Source: Dyella halodurans
GTDB lineage: Bacteria > Pseudomonadota > Gammaproteobacteria > Xanthomonadales > Rhodanobacteraceae
Assembly: GCF_026283925.1 (NCBI RefSeq)
Contig: NZ_JAPDPF010000004.1
Coordinates: forward strand, 62,001 to 126,000
DNA length: 64,000 bases
Reading direction: 5' to 3'
The notes below the pieces were generated by a model. That model saw nothing but the letters and a program-made list of their open reading frames with translations, was not told where the DNA came from and made no database searches. Every line of letters begins with the position of its first letter. Within the stretch, counting starts at the first letter, position 1. The position numbers and the translations under genes are program-made. Shown here one piece after another: positions 1-7,755 of this stretch.

Positions 1-662
1 TGAAGAGTTATTCGGACACTACACGCTATAGCGAAGCGGACCAGGAGCTGCTGCAGTTCGTTTCCACCCAGATCGCCGCAGCCATTGCGCGCAAGCTGAC
101 GGAGGCACGACTTCATCACCTGGCGCAGCACGACTCGTTGACCGATCTGCCGAATCGCGAACTCTTCTATCGCCAGTTCGACACCGCGCTGGACAACGCC
201 AGACGCCACCAAAGCCACATAGCCCTGCTATACATCGACCTGGACCGATTCAAGCAGGTCAACGACAACTTCGGACACCACATTGGCGATCTGCTGCTTT
301 GCGAGGTTGCGGTCCGCATCCGTCGCTGCCTGCGCGAATGCGATGTCGTCGGGCGCGTTGGCGGCGACGAGTTTGTGGTCCTGCTCAGCGCGATCCAGTC
401 GCCCAGCCAGGGCCTGGACGTCGCCGAAAGAATCCGCGAGGCGCTGGGCGCGCCCTTCCAGCTCGCGAACCAGTGCATTCGCATATCAACCAGCATTGGC
501 GTGGCCAACTACCCCGCGCATAGCGAGGATGCCGACCTGCTTACGAAAGCCGCCGACCATGCGATGTATCACGCCAAGAAAGAGGGCGGCAATCGAGCCT
601 TGATCGCGACACTCCCCGATTCCGCGCAAGGCCCGCAGGCCGACTTTGAGCAAGCCCCGTAA
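1..662 (+). CDS. Diguanylate cyclase (GGDEF) C-terminal part, gene truncated by window edge
   Basis: This is the 3' part of a gene that begins before the window; the frame is open from base 3. The first roughly 40 residues look like the closing helix of a GAF-type sensory domain (…FVSTQIAAAIARKL…). They are followed by a GGDEF domain with DSLTDLPNR at its start and an intact GGDEF signature (VGGDEFVVLL), and by a typical C-terminal region with ISTSIGVANYP and DHAMYHAKKEG. The intact signature predicts active synthesis of cyclic di-GMP from GTP. No EAL domain follows before the stop. The N-terminal input domain is outside the window, so the signal sensed is unknown. An internal TTG at 138 is not the real start because coding similarity continues upstream. 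Confidence 0.92.
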   Translation, partial: KSYSDTTRYSEADQELLQFVSTQIAAAIARKLTEARLHHLAQHDSLTDLPNRELFYRQFDTALDNARRHQSHIALLYIDLDRFKQVNDNFGHHIGDLLLCEVAVRIRRCLRECDVVGRVGGDEFVVLLSAIQSPSQGLDVAERIREALGAPFQLANQCIRISTSIGVANYPAHSEDADLLTKAADHAMYHAKKEGGNRALIATLPDSAQGPQADFEQAP

Positions 663-713
663 CCGCGGCGCGCCAGGCACTGAAGTCCCGGCCGACGCAA
701 GACCTGACTCAGG

Positions 714-998
714 TCACTTCCACTGATAGGCCGCGGCGCGCACGACGCGACTGCGCGCCTTGGCCGAGAGCGCCGGAAATGACTGCTCCAGGGCAAGTTC
801 TGCGGCAGCAGATCCTTCCGGTACGGATCCATCCGACCAGTGGCGCTCGTTGCAACCTTCCGACCAGATCGCAGTAATCAGGGAACGCTCGTCGTCCGCA
901 AGCCGCTCGATCGAGACCACGCTGTCATAGAACATCCATGGCCGGGCCCAATCGGTATAGGCCTCGATCACGGCGTTGATTTGCGAAAACTGACCCAT
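714..998 (-). CDS. Small hypothetical protein
   Basis: I do not recognise this protein of about 94 residues. It is acidic to neutral with several tryptophans (DWARPWMFYD, TAIWSEG), no signal peptide and no clear membrane segment. The frame stays open upstream to 1097, and the stretch before the chosen ATG (FGDTLLFTLLSELSR) reads like natural protein, so the true start may be further upstream, perhaps a TTG near 1050. No strong ribosome binding site decides between them. It converges on the upstream GGDEF gene. Coding status is supported by composition and length only. Confidence 0.55.
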   Translation of the reverse strand: MGQFSQINAVIEAYTDWARPWMFYDSVVSIERLADDERSLITAIWSEGCNERHWSDGSVPEGSAAAELALEQSFPALSAKARSRVVRAAAYQWK

Positions 999-1246
999 AC
1001 GGCTTAGCTCGCTCAACAGAGTAAAAAGCAGCGTATCACCGAAAGCCAAAGCCGTGCCGGCACGGCGGGCCTGGAGGCATGGCCAGCATGAGCCCACCCT
1101 GCACGATCGGGGTGCCTGGAAGGACCCATCAGAACGTGTCGGCTGCAGGACTCGGCGTGCCGGCAGTGGCGCCGGTTTAAGGCTACGCGATATCTTTGTC
1201 GGTGTTCAGAGCTGCGTTCGTGCGTCTTTGCCGAGGGCCATGCGCC

Positions 1247-1915
1247 ATGCTGAAAGAATTCAGCCAGACCGTCCTGCTGCTCGTCACGGGTCTATTCCCG
1301 ATCATCAACCCGCCTGCATCGGCACTCATCGTATTGAGCCTGATGCCGCACGCCACGCCAGCCGAACGCGCCGAACTCGCCTGGCGCATCACCACCAACA
1401 GCTTCGCCATCCTGCTGGGCTCGCTGGTGATTGGCGCCTACGTGCTGTCCTTTTTCGGCATTTCCATTCCGGTGCTGCGGGTGGCGGGAGGCCTGGTGAT
1501 CGGCATCGCCGGCTGGAACCTGCTGCAAAAGCCGGATGAAGAGGAGAGCGACGACGAAACCCAGGCACTGAACGCGCGCAAGAGCGACAGCTCGCTGGCC
1601 TCCAGGGCGTTCTACCCGTTGACGCTTCCGCTCACCGTGGGCCCCGGCTCGATCGCCGTGGCGATTGCGCTAGGCACGGGCACGCCCAGGGAAGGTCCTT
1701 CCGCGGGACACTTCCTGGGGGTGGGCGCGGCGCTCATCATTCTTTGCGCGAGCATCTATGTCTGCGTGCGCTTCGCCGGGGATCTGGAACGACTGCTTGG
1801 CACGGTTGGCACCCAGGTCGCCATGCGGCTGTTTGCCTTTGTGATCTTCTGCATCGGCGTGCAGCTGTTCTGGCTTGGCCTGGCGGAGTTGCTCGCCTCC
1901 GTCCCGTTGAAGTGA
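1247..1915 (+). CDS. MarC-family integral membrane protein
   Basis: The 222-residue protein is hydrophobic with about six membrane segments in two sets of three, the layout of the MarC/UPF0056 family. Family signatures are the opening FPIINPPASAL stretch and the second-half LPLTVGPGSIAVAIALG, separated by a charged loop (roughly residues 85-115) rich in Asp and Glu. The family was named for the mar locus but its role is unsettled; some members have been proposed as small-amino-acid transporters. The ATG at 1247 was chosen because the preceding residues in frame (VRLCRGPCA) look non-coding and a GAGGG lies upstream. It stands alone on this strand. Confidence 0.88.
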   Translation: MLKEFSQTVLLLVTGLFPIINPPASALIVLSLMPHATPAERAELAWRITTNSFAILLGSLVIGAYVLSFFGISIPVLRVAGGLVIGIAGWNLLQKPDEEESDDETQALNARKSDSSLASRAFYPLTLPLTVGPGSIAVAIALGTGTPREGPSAGHFLGVGAALIILCASIYVCVRFAGDLERLLGTVGTQVAMRLFAFVIFCIGVQLFWLGLAELLASVPLK

Positions 1916-2019
1916 GTGCTGCGTCCGTGTGTGCACGCGACGCGTGCGACACCGTGTCTCACCGGGGGCGTGCCCGTCCGACTCGTGTTAGATTGTGGCG
2001 CTGAATACGCACTCGCGCC

Positions 2020-2403
2020 TTGGGAATTCTGGTGCTTCAACGAAGGGCCCCTCGTCAATTCGTAGCCTGGCTGGCGATGCTGGCCATGCTGCTTATTGTG
2101 GTGATGCCGGCCATTTCGCGCAGCCTGCCGATGCCGGGATCCATGCACGGCCTGGACGACGGCTGCCCCCACCATCTGGCGGAAACCGGGCACCCGGCAT
2201 CGCCCGATGGTCCCGCTGACTCCACCGAACGCTGCGGCTACTGCGTCCTGCTTAACCACAACTCGCTGCTTGCCTCGGGCAAGGTGCTGCACCTGCTGCC
2301 GGCGGCTCCCAGCATGGCCGTTCACGTGCTGGCCAAGGCGGATGACGCCTACGCCTCACCGATTCTCAGCGCCCATCCCCGCGGACCGCCGCTGATCGGC
2401 TAA
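2020..2403 (+). CDS. DUF2946-type small exported or anchored protein
   Basis: A protein of about 127 residues with a single hydrophobic segment near the N-terminus (WLAMLAMLLIVVMPAI), followed by a His- and Cys-bearing region (GCPHHL, CGYCVLLNH). This is the organisation of DUF2946 proteins, which often sit beside copper- or metal-related outer-membrane genes; their biochemical role is unknown. The CxxC and His residues suggest metal or heme handling, which is inference. The start is uncertain: TTG at 2020 and GTG at 2032 are both possible and no ATG lies upstream of the membrane segment. It is followed in the same direction by an outer-membrane barrel and a TlpA-type protein, probably a functional group. 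Confidence 0.72.
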   Translation: MGILVLQRRAPRQFVAWLAMLAMLLIVVMPAISRSLPMPGSMHGLDDGCPHHLAETGHPASPDGPADSTERCGYCVLLNHNSLLASGKVLHLLPAAPSMAVHVLAKADDAYASPILSAHPRGPPLIG

Positions 2404-2571
2404 CGGCCTGCAGGCCTCAAGGCGGCATGCTTGCCGCCTGCGTCCATACATCATTCGAGCGAGTACCCGCCTGCGGGTGCCGTGCCGCGCTGCCGAGCGC
2501 CGCATGCGGCACGCCCTGCCCGGGCGCAGCCGAGACCACCTACGCGCGACCACGCTGGTCGCCAGCTATCC

Positions 2572-3732
2572 ATGGAATTCCCGTTCATGCGCGCCATGAA
2601 TTCGACAAGCACGTCTCCCCAGCAAGCTGCTGGATCACTATCCCGCGCATCTTGCACGCAAGCGCACGCGCTGCGCCTCACGACCCGGCCGCTGGCTGCG
2701 ATGGCCGGTTTTCTCTTCATGGGCATGCTTCCCCAGGCCGCCCATGCCTGCGCCACCTGCGGCTGCACGCTCAGCACGGATGCAGCCACGGGGTACTCCA
2801 CCGAGTCCGGTTGGCGCATCAACGTCGATTACACCTATATCGACCAGGACCAGCTGCGCAGTGGCGGCAGCAAGGCAAGCCCGGAACAGGTGGTGAACCA
2901 ACCCTCCGATCCCTCGCTGGGCGGCGGGGAAATCGAAAAGCGCACCATCAATCGCTACTACAACGTGGCTGCCACTTATCGCTTCGACGGGGATTGGGGC
3001 GTGACGTTCGTGCTGCCGTACGTCATCCGCGATCACTCCACCTACGGCACCCAGCTGCAGCCGTATACGCCGGCCGCAATCGCGCCCGATCAGATCAGCA
3101 ACTCGCACGTAGCGGGCATCGGCGACGCCAAGGTGCTTGCCAGCTATCAGGGCTTCCTCCCTACGCACAATTTCGGCGTGCAATTCGGCATCAAGCTGCC
3201 GACCGGCCATTACGGTGGCCAGACCGATGACGGCAATTTCGTGGGTCGCCCCACCACGTTCAATTCGGGCCCGAATCTCGGGCAGTCGCTGGATACCAGC
3301 CTGCAGGCCGGCACCGGCAGCACCGACCTGATTGCCGGCGCGTACTACTTCCAGCCGGTGAGCCAGAACTTCGACGCCTTCGTCAACGGACAATTCCAGG
3401 CGGCAATCAAACAGAACCTGGATACGCCGGGTGCCGATTTCCGCCCCGGCAATCTTGCTTCCATCAGCCTTGGGCTGCGCTACGAAGCCCATGCCAACTG
3501 GGTACCGCAGGTGCAGATCAACTGGTTCCACAAGAGCGCGGACCAGGGCGCCCTGGCCGACCGGCCCGACACCGAGGGAACGGTGGCTTACCTTAGCCCG
3601 GGCATCAGCGGCAGCCTGAGCGAGAAGCTGCAGGTTTATGCCTTCGTGCAGGTGCCGGTCTATAGCCATTTGCAGGGCTACCAGCTGTTCCCGCGCTGGA
3701 CCGGCACGGTGGGCATCAGCATGAAACTCTGA
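2572..3732 (+). CDS. Outer-membrane beta-barrel protein with N-terminal CxxCxC cluster
   Basis: About 386 residues. A long N-terminal region ends in a signal-peptide core (MAGFLFMGMLPQAAHA), after which the mature protein appears to begin with CATCGC. The rest alternates in amphipathic strands with many aromatic residues and ends in GISMKL, as in outer-membrane channel or transporter-like proteins. The cysteine cluster next to the predicted cleavage site is the notable point: it could bind a metal or be reduced by the TlpA-type protein encoded next. Several ATGs are possible (2572, 2587, 2596, and the one at the signal core), and the start is not settled by a clear ribosome binding site. Substrate is unknown. 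Confidence 0.78.
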   Translation: MEFPFMRAMNSTSTSPQQAAGSLSRASCTQAHALRLTTRPLAAMAGFLFMGMLPQAAHACATCGCTLSTDAATGYSTESGWRINVDYTYIDQDQLRSGGSKASPEQVVNQPSDPSLGGGEIEKRTINRYYNVAATYRFDGDWGVTFVLPYVIRDHSTYGTQLQPYTPAAIAPDQISNSHVAGIGDAKVLASYQGFLPTHNFGVQFGIKLPTGHYGGQTDDGNFVGRPTTFNSGPNLGQSLDTSLQAGTGSTDLIAGAYYFQPVSQNFDAFVNGQFQAAIKQNLDTPGADFRPGNLASISLGLRYEAHANWVPQVQINWFHKSADQGALADRPDTEGTVAYLSPGISGSLSEKLQVYAFVQVPVYSHLQGYQLFPRWTGTVGISMKL

Positions 3733-3826
3733 GCCTGAATCATCAGCAAGCCTTCGCTGGCGTCGCCGCGCTTTTGGCCGCGACGCTTCACGAGACGCTT
3801 CCATCCCTCCTTCTAGATTCCACGCC

Positions 3827-4369
3827 ATGCTCAACCATTTACGTCACCTGTTCGCCGCGCTGTTGCTGGCCCTGCTCGCGCAACCCCTGCTCGCCAACGA
3901 TCTGGTGGTAGGAAAGACCGCCCCGCCGATCGCCCTGAAGACCCTGGACGGGCAACAGATCGACTTGCGCGATCTGCGGGGCAAGGTGGTGATCGTGACG
4001 TTCTGGGCCACCTGGTGCGACCCCTGCCGCGAGGAGCTGCCCCTGCTTTCCCGCTACGTGCAGGAGCACGCCGACCAGGGCCTGATCGTGCTCGGCTTCA
4101 GTCTCGATTCGCCCGATCAGCTCGACCAGGTAAAAGCCGTGGCCAGCACGCTGAGTTTTCCGGTCGGGCTGCTGGGTGATCCCCACGTACCCGGCTACGG
4201 CCGTATCTGGCACCTGCCGGTGAGCTTCACCATCGATCGCAACGGACAACTCGTCGATAACGGCTGGAAGGACCAACAGCCCGCATGGACGCAGGACCGG
4301 CTCGACAAGATCGTGACGCCCTTGTTGAGCGCCGCGCACCAGGACGAGGTCGCGAGTCGTCGACCATAG
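3827..4369 (+). CDS. TlpA/ResA-like periplasmic thiol-disulfide oxidoreductase
   Basis: A 180-residue protein with an N-terminal signal sequence (hydrophobic core residues 8-23) and a thioredoxin-like fold of the TlpA/AhpC-TSA type. The active-site motif WCDPC has its two cysteines at residues 64 and 67, and the cis-Pro region is present (HLPVSFTID). Such proteins act in the periplasm to reduce specific disulfides, for example in cytochrome c maturation or copper centre assembly. It lies 94 bases after the barrel protein that has a CxxCxC cluster, which suggests that protein, or the metal it handles, as the target; this is inference from position. Confidence 0.9.
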   Translation: MLNHLRHLFAALLLALLAQPLLANDLVVGKTAPPIALKTLDGQQIDLRDLRGKVVIVTFWATWCDPCREELPLLSRYVQEHADQGLIVLGFSLDSPDQLDQVKAVASTLSFPVGLLGDPHVPGYGRIWHLPVSFTIDRNGQLVDNGWKDQQPAWTQDRLDKIVTPLLSAAHQDEVASRRP

Positions 4370-4519
4370 CTGGGCTGGAAGCCGGCAGTGAGCCGCCGCA
4401 CGTCTCCCTGATCTCGCCCACACGGACCCAGGCCCTTACTGGCGTGGCGGACTCCGCGAACGGATCCATCTGCTCGCAAGCTCTTGCATTCGCTGGCTAA
4501 CTCGCGTTTTTTCCCGGAG

Positions 4520-4537
4520 CTGTCACAAACCTGCAAG
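4520..4537 (+). promoter_or_regulatory. Possible Pho-box-like direct repeat upstream of the response regulator
   Basis: The sequence CTGTCAC-AAAC-CTGCAAG shows two 7-base blocks 4 bases apart, resembling the layout of a Pho box (CTGTCAT repeats), about 70 bases before the response-regulator start. The first block matches well, the second weakly. OmpR/PhoB-family regulators often bind their own promoters at direct repeats, so it may be an autoregulatory site. This is a weak call from a single copy. Confidence 0.25.
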
Positions 4538-4604
4538 ACAATCAGCACAGGTGGAGCTCCATGCGTTCGGCAGGCTTCGCGATCGCATCATTGACGGGGG
4601 ACCT

Positions 4605-5270
4605 GTGCACATCATTCTGGTTGAGGACGATCAGTCCTTGGGCGCTGCCATTCGGCGCGCGCTCGAACGTCTTTCGTATACGGTGACCTGGCTGCTCGAT
4701 GGCAGTCAGGCCGCTGCCGCCCTGCGTGATGAATCGGCCGACCTGGTGCTGCTGGATCTTGGACTCCCCGGCAAGGATGGCCTCGATGTCCTGCTCGAAA
4801 CGCGCCGCAACAGGATCACGACGCCGGTGCTGATCCTGACCGCGCGTGATGGCGTGCAGGCTCGCGTGCAAGGCCTGGACGCCGGCGCGGACGACTACCT
4901 CACCAAACCGTTCCACCTGGATGAGCTGGGCGCGCGCATCCGTTCGCTGACGCGTCGCATGCAGGGTCTGGCGGTGAACCGGATCGAAGTGGGCGCACTC
5001 TGCCTGGATGTGGGAACGTCGGAAGTGATGTTCCGCGGCAAGCGGGTGGAACTCACCCGCCGCGAATTTTCCTTGCTGCAGGCCTTGATGGAACGCGCCG
5101 GCCGCCTCGTCCGCCGGGACGCCCTGGATAACTCGCTCTACGGCAACGACAAGGTAGTGAGCGATGGCGCGCTGGACGTGCTGGTGCACTCGCTGCGGCG
5201 CAAGCTGAGCTTCGAGACGATCCAGAACGTGCGCGGGTTCGGCTACATGATCCCGCGGGACCCGCAATGA
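4605..5270 (+). CDS. OmpR-family response regulator
   Basis: The protein of about 221 residues has a receiver domain followed by a winged-helix DNA-binding domain. Acidic pocket residues Asp8-Asp9, phosphoacceptor Asp51 (VLLDLGLPGKDG), the Thr of LTARD and the Lys of TKPF are all present. The C-terminal domain ends with the typical RGFGYMI motif. The GTG at 4605 was chosen because ILVEDD normally begins within the first few residues and a GGGGG ribosome binding site precedes it; the upstream ATG at 4551 would add an odd 18-residue extension. Its stop overlaps the start of the histidine kinase gene by four bases, so the two form one two-component system. Confidence 0.92.
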   Translation: MHIILVEDDQSLGAAIRRALERLSYTVTWLLDGSQAAAALRDESADLVLLDLGLPGKDGLDVLLETRRNRITTPVLILTARDGVQARVQGLDAGADDYLTKPFHLDELGARIRSLTRRMQGLAVNRIEVGALCLDVGTSEVMFRGKRVELTRREFSLLQALMERAGRLVRRDALDNSLYGNDKVVSDGALDVLVHSLRRKLSFETIQNVRGFGYMIPRDPQ

Positions 5271-6655
5271 CTTTGAACAGCCTGCGTGGCCGACTGCGCT
5301 GGATGATCGTCGCGATGCTGCTGATCGTGTGGGTTCCGTTGGCCGTCTACAGCTTCTCGCACACCAGCGCGGAACTGGAGGAAATGTCCGACGGGCGGCT
5401 TGCCCAGGCCGCCCATACGATCAGCGCGCTGGTCCAGCGCGTGGGCATCCAGGGGCTGATCGGCAACGAGCGGCTGCTGGCGAGCGTGCAGAAGAAAAAA
5501 GTGATCCAGGCGGCCGGGGATGTTCCCACCTGGGAGTCCGAGGTCGGATTCCAGGTCTTTGACCCGCACGGAAAGCTGGTTCTTGGCTCGGCCAACCTGC
5601 TGGCGCTGCCGCCCTCGCCGATGGACCGTTCGTCTTACCAGGACCTGCGCAAGGCGCACCACATCTGGCGCGTCTACACCTACGTGGACACCTCCAACGA
5701 CCTGGTGATCCGCGTGGCCGAGCGCTATGACACCCGCCTCGAGATCATCAACACGCTGTGGCTCGAACACGGCCTGCCCTTCCTGCTCGGCCTGCCGGTG
5801 CTGGCGCTGCTGATTGGATGGTCCGTCGCGCGGGGCTTGCGACCCCTGGTGGCGCTCGCCTCGGCGCTGTCGTCACGCGAACCCGGCAGCCGTGAGCCGA
5901 TCACGCTGGAGAAGGCTCCGCAGGAGCTGCAACCCGTACTCACCGCCCTCAATGCGCAGCTGGCACGGCAAGAGGATGCGCTGGAACGCGAGCGACGCTT
6001 CAGTGCCGACGTGGCGCACGAGCTACGCACGCCACTGGCCTCGATCATGCTCAACCTGGAGAGCGCCTTGGCGACGGACGATGTGTCCGAAGTGCATGAC
6101 AGCCTCGCCGGCGCACACCACAGCGTGGGCACGCTGGCGCGCCGCATCGAGCAGCTGCTTGCGCTAGCCAAACTCGAAGCAGGTGCCGCCTCCAGCCAAC
6201 TCGCCACCGTCGACCTGATGGAAGTGGCCGGCGAGGTGATCGAGGAATTGACGCCGGTGATCGCCGGCAGCGGCGTGGAGCTTGGCTTCCCGCCGTCGAA
6301 TAAGCCGGTGCTGGTGCAAGGCTACGATGCGGCGCTCGCCGCCATGCTGCGCAACCTGCTGGAGAATGCCCTGCGCCATGTGCCGGCCGGCGGCCAGGTC
6401 CAGCTGGCCATCGAGCAGCACCAGCACGAAACGACCCTGGAAGTGATTGACGATGGCCCGGGCATTCCGCCGGAACGCCGGGATGCCGTGTTCCGGCGCT
6501 TTCATCGCGAAGCATCGAGCCGCGGCGAGGGTTACGGCCTGGGTCTTTCGATCGTGCAGCGGGCCGCCGGCATGCACAACGCGTCCATCGAACTGCTCGA
6601 CTCGCCGTTTGGCAAGGGCCTGCGCGTCAGAGTCGCCATTCCCCTGGGCGCCTGA
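5267..6655 (+). CDS. Sensor histidine kinase (TctE/QseC-like)
   Basis: A 462-residue inner-membrane kinase. Membrane segments lie near residues 12-32 and 168-188 and enclose a periplasmic sensor region of about 135 residues; a HAMP-like linker follows. The H box (FSADVAHELRTPLASI) puts the phosphorylated histidine at residue 251. The N box (LLENALRHVP), G1 (DDGPGIP) and G2 (GYGLGLSIV) ATP-binding motifs are intact. The overall design is that of TctE/QseC-type kinases, which sense small molecules or metals. It is translationally coupled to the regulator before it through an ATGA overlap. The signal is unknown, although the upstream TlpA/barrel genes could be part of the response. Confidence 0.93.
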   Translation: MTLNSLRGRLRWMIVAMLLIVWVPLAVYSFSHTSAELEEMSDGRLAQAAHTISALVQRVGIQGLIGNERLLASVQKKKVIQAAGDVPTWESEVGFQVFDPHGKLVLGSANLLALPPSPMDRSSYQDLRKAHHIWRVYTYVDTSNDLVIRVAERYDTRLEIINTLWLEHGLPFLLGLPVLALLIGWSVARGLRPLVALASALSSREPGSREPITLEKAPQELQPVLTALNAQLARQEDALERERRFSADVAHELRTPLASIMLNLESALATDDVSEVHDSLAGAHHSVGTLARRIEQLLALAKLEAGAASSQLATVDLMEVAGEVIEELTPVIAGSGVELGFPPSNKPVLVQGYDAALAAMLRNLLENALRHVPAGGQVQLAIEQHQHETTLEVIDDGPGIPPERRDAVFRRFHREASSRGEGYGLGLSIVQRAAGMHNASIELLDSPFGKGLRVRVAIPLGA

Positions 6656-6744
6656 CGATTCGGAGCAGCGATTCAGCGCAAAGCAAACTGTCGAGCCGCG
6701 GCGTCGTGAGACAATACGCCTTCCTGTCAGGACCAAGACTTCTC

Positions 6745-7026
6745 ATGACCGTCCCCAAAGACGCTTTTCGGCGCTTCCAGGAGGAACTCGCCGAACTGGA
6801 CCGCAAGCAGCAGGCGGCCCAGAAAGAGCTCACGGACGACGCACGCCTGGCCCTCGCCAAGAGCGAATTCCTGGCGATGCAGAAGCGCTACGGCTTGTCC
6901 GTCGCCGATGTGGTGGCCTTCTTCCCTGAAGAGGAAGGTATCCAGTACCTCCAGCAGCTCATCGCAGCGAGCGAGACGGGCACCAAGCCAAGGAAGCGCA
7001 GCAAGAAGCCCAGCGGGACGACTTAG
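6745..7026 (+). CDS. Small coiled-coil basic-tailed protein, H-NS-like N-terminal style
   Basis: A 93-residue protein. The first 45 residues form a charged heptad-rich helix, then comes a segment (KSEFLAMQKRYGLSVADVVAFFP) that resembles the linker of H-NS-family nucleoid proteins, and a lysine/arginine-rich tail (KPRKRSKKPS). The classical H-NS C-terminal DNA-binding motif (…GRGRxPxW…) is not seen, so a role in DNA binding through the basic tail is inference. The ATG at 6745 follows a non-coding-looking stretch. The next gene is on the same strand after a short AT-rich gap (about 7027-7090), unusual for this window. Confidence 0.75.
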   Translation: MTVPKDAFRRFQEELAELDRKQQAAQKELTDDARLALAKSEFLAMQKRYGLSVADVVAFFPEEEGIQYLQQLIAASETGTKPRKRSKKPSGTT

Positions 7027-7128
7027 CGTCCACTTCTGCACTACATAATAATTAAAACAAATAGTTACAAGCACATATTGAAGTGTGTTCGAAGATCTAA
7101 ACGTCACTCGACACCTACGGGAAACGCT

Positions 7129-7746
7129 GTGCCCCAAGCCCAACGCAGCCCCATGCTGTCGCTGTCGATCGGCCTGCTGGTCGTCGCCATCGCCAACTTC
7201 CTGGTCACGGCGTGCGTGCTGCAATGGATGCGCTCGGACCTCGATCCCATCGCCATGCCGCTGAGCGCCTATCTGATCGGCGCTGGTGGCGCGTGGCTGC
7301 GCGGTGCGTATTACCTGATGGCCGCCGCGCTGGCGGCCGTGGCATGGGCCAGCTATCGGGTGACCGACGTGCGAGAGCGCAGCCGCCTGGCAAGCGCACT
7401 GTTTGTCGCAGCCGCACTGACGCTACCGCCCGTGGCCATCACAGCCACCTACGCATACAGCGCACACGAGAACCTGGCGCGGCTGATCCACAGCATGGCG
7501 GCGCAAACCACCTTCCTGTGCCTGGTGATGGGCATGCTGCTGTTGTCGTCGCGCTGGCGACGCGATCCGCGCCTGGGGCGTGGCAACCCGGTGGGCATCG
7601 TGCTGGCCTGGCTGGCCTTCGTGCAGATGTGGTTGCTGGCTCTTTGGCCAGGCGCGCCACCCGGCCTGACGCAGAAGGTGCTGATCGCCCTGATCCTGCT
7701 ATGGCTGGGCTGGGCAACGCACCAGTTGCAGCGCGTTACCCGCTAG
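7129..7746 (+). CDS. DUF998-type integral membrane protein
   Basis: About 205 residues with roughly six hydrophobic segments separated by short basic loops, matching the layout of DUF998 family proteins; no catalytic motif is visible and the role is unknown. Possible starts are TTG at 7078, GTG at 7129 (GGGA a few bases upstream) and ATG at 7153; the first membrane helix begins just after the last, so GTG or ATG is most likely. It converges on the ammonia-lyase gene, with only nine bases between the two stops. Confidence 0.78.
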   Translation: MPQAQRSPMLSLSIGLLVVAIANFLVTACVLQWMRSDLDPIAMPLSAYLIGAGGAWLRGAYYLMAAALAAVAWASYRVTDVRERSRLASALFVAAALTLPPVAITATYAYSAHENLARLIHSMAAQTTFLCLVMGMLLLSSRWRRDPRLGRGNPVGIVLAWLAFVQMWLLALWPGAPPGLTQKVLIALILLWLGWATHQLQRVTR

Positions 7747-7755
7747 GCCCGCGAC

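Noticed and set aside
2638-3834. A 398-codon minus-strand frame
   Set aside because: It is antisense to the outer-membrane barrel gene, a side effect of high GC codon use.
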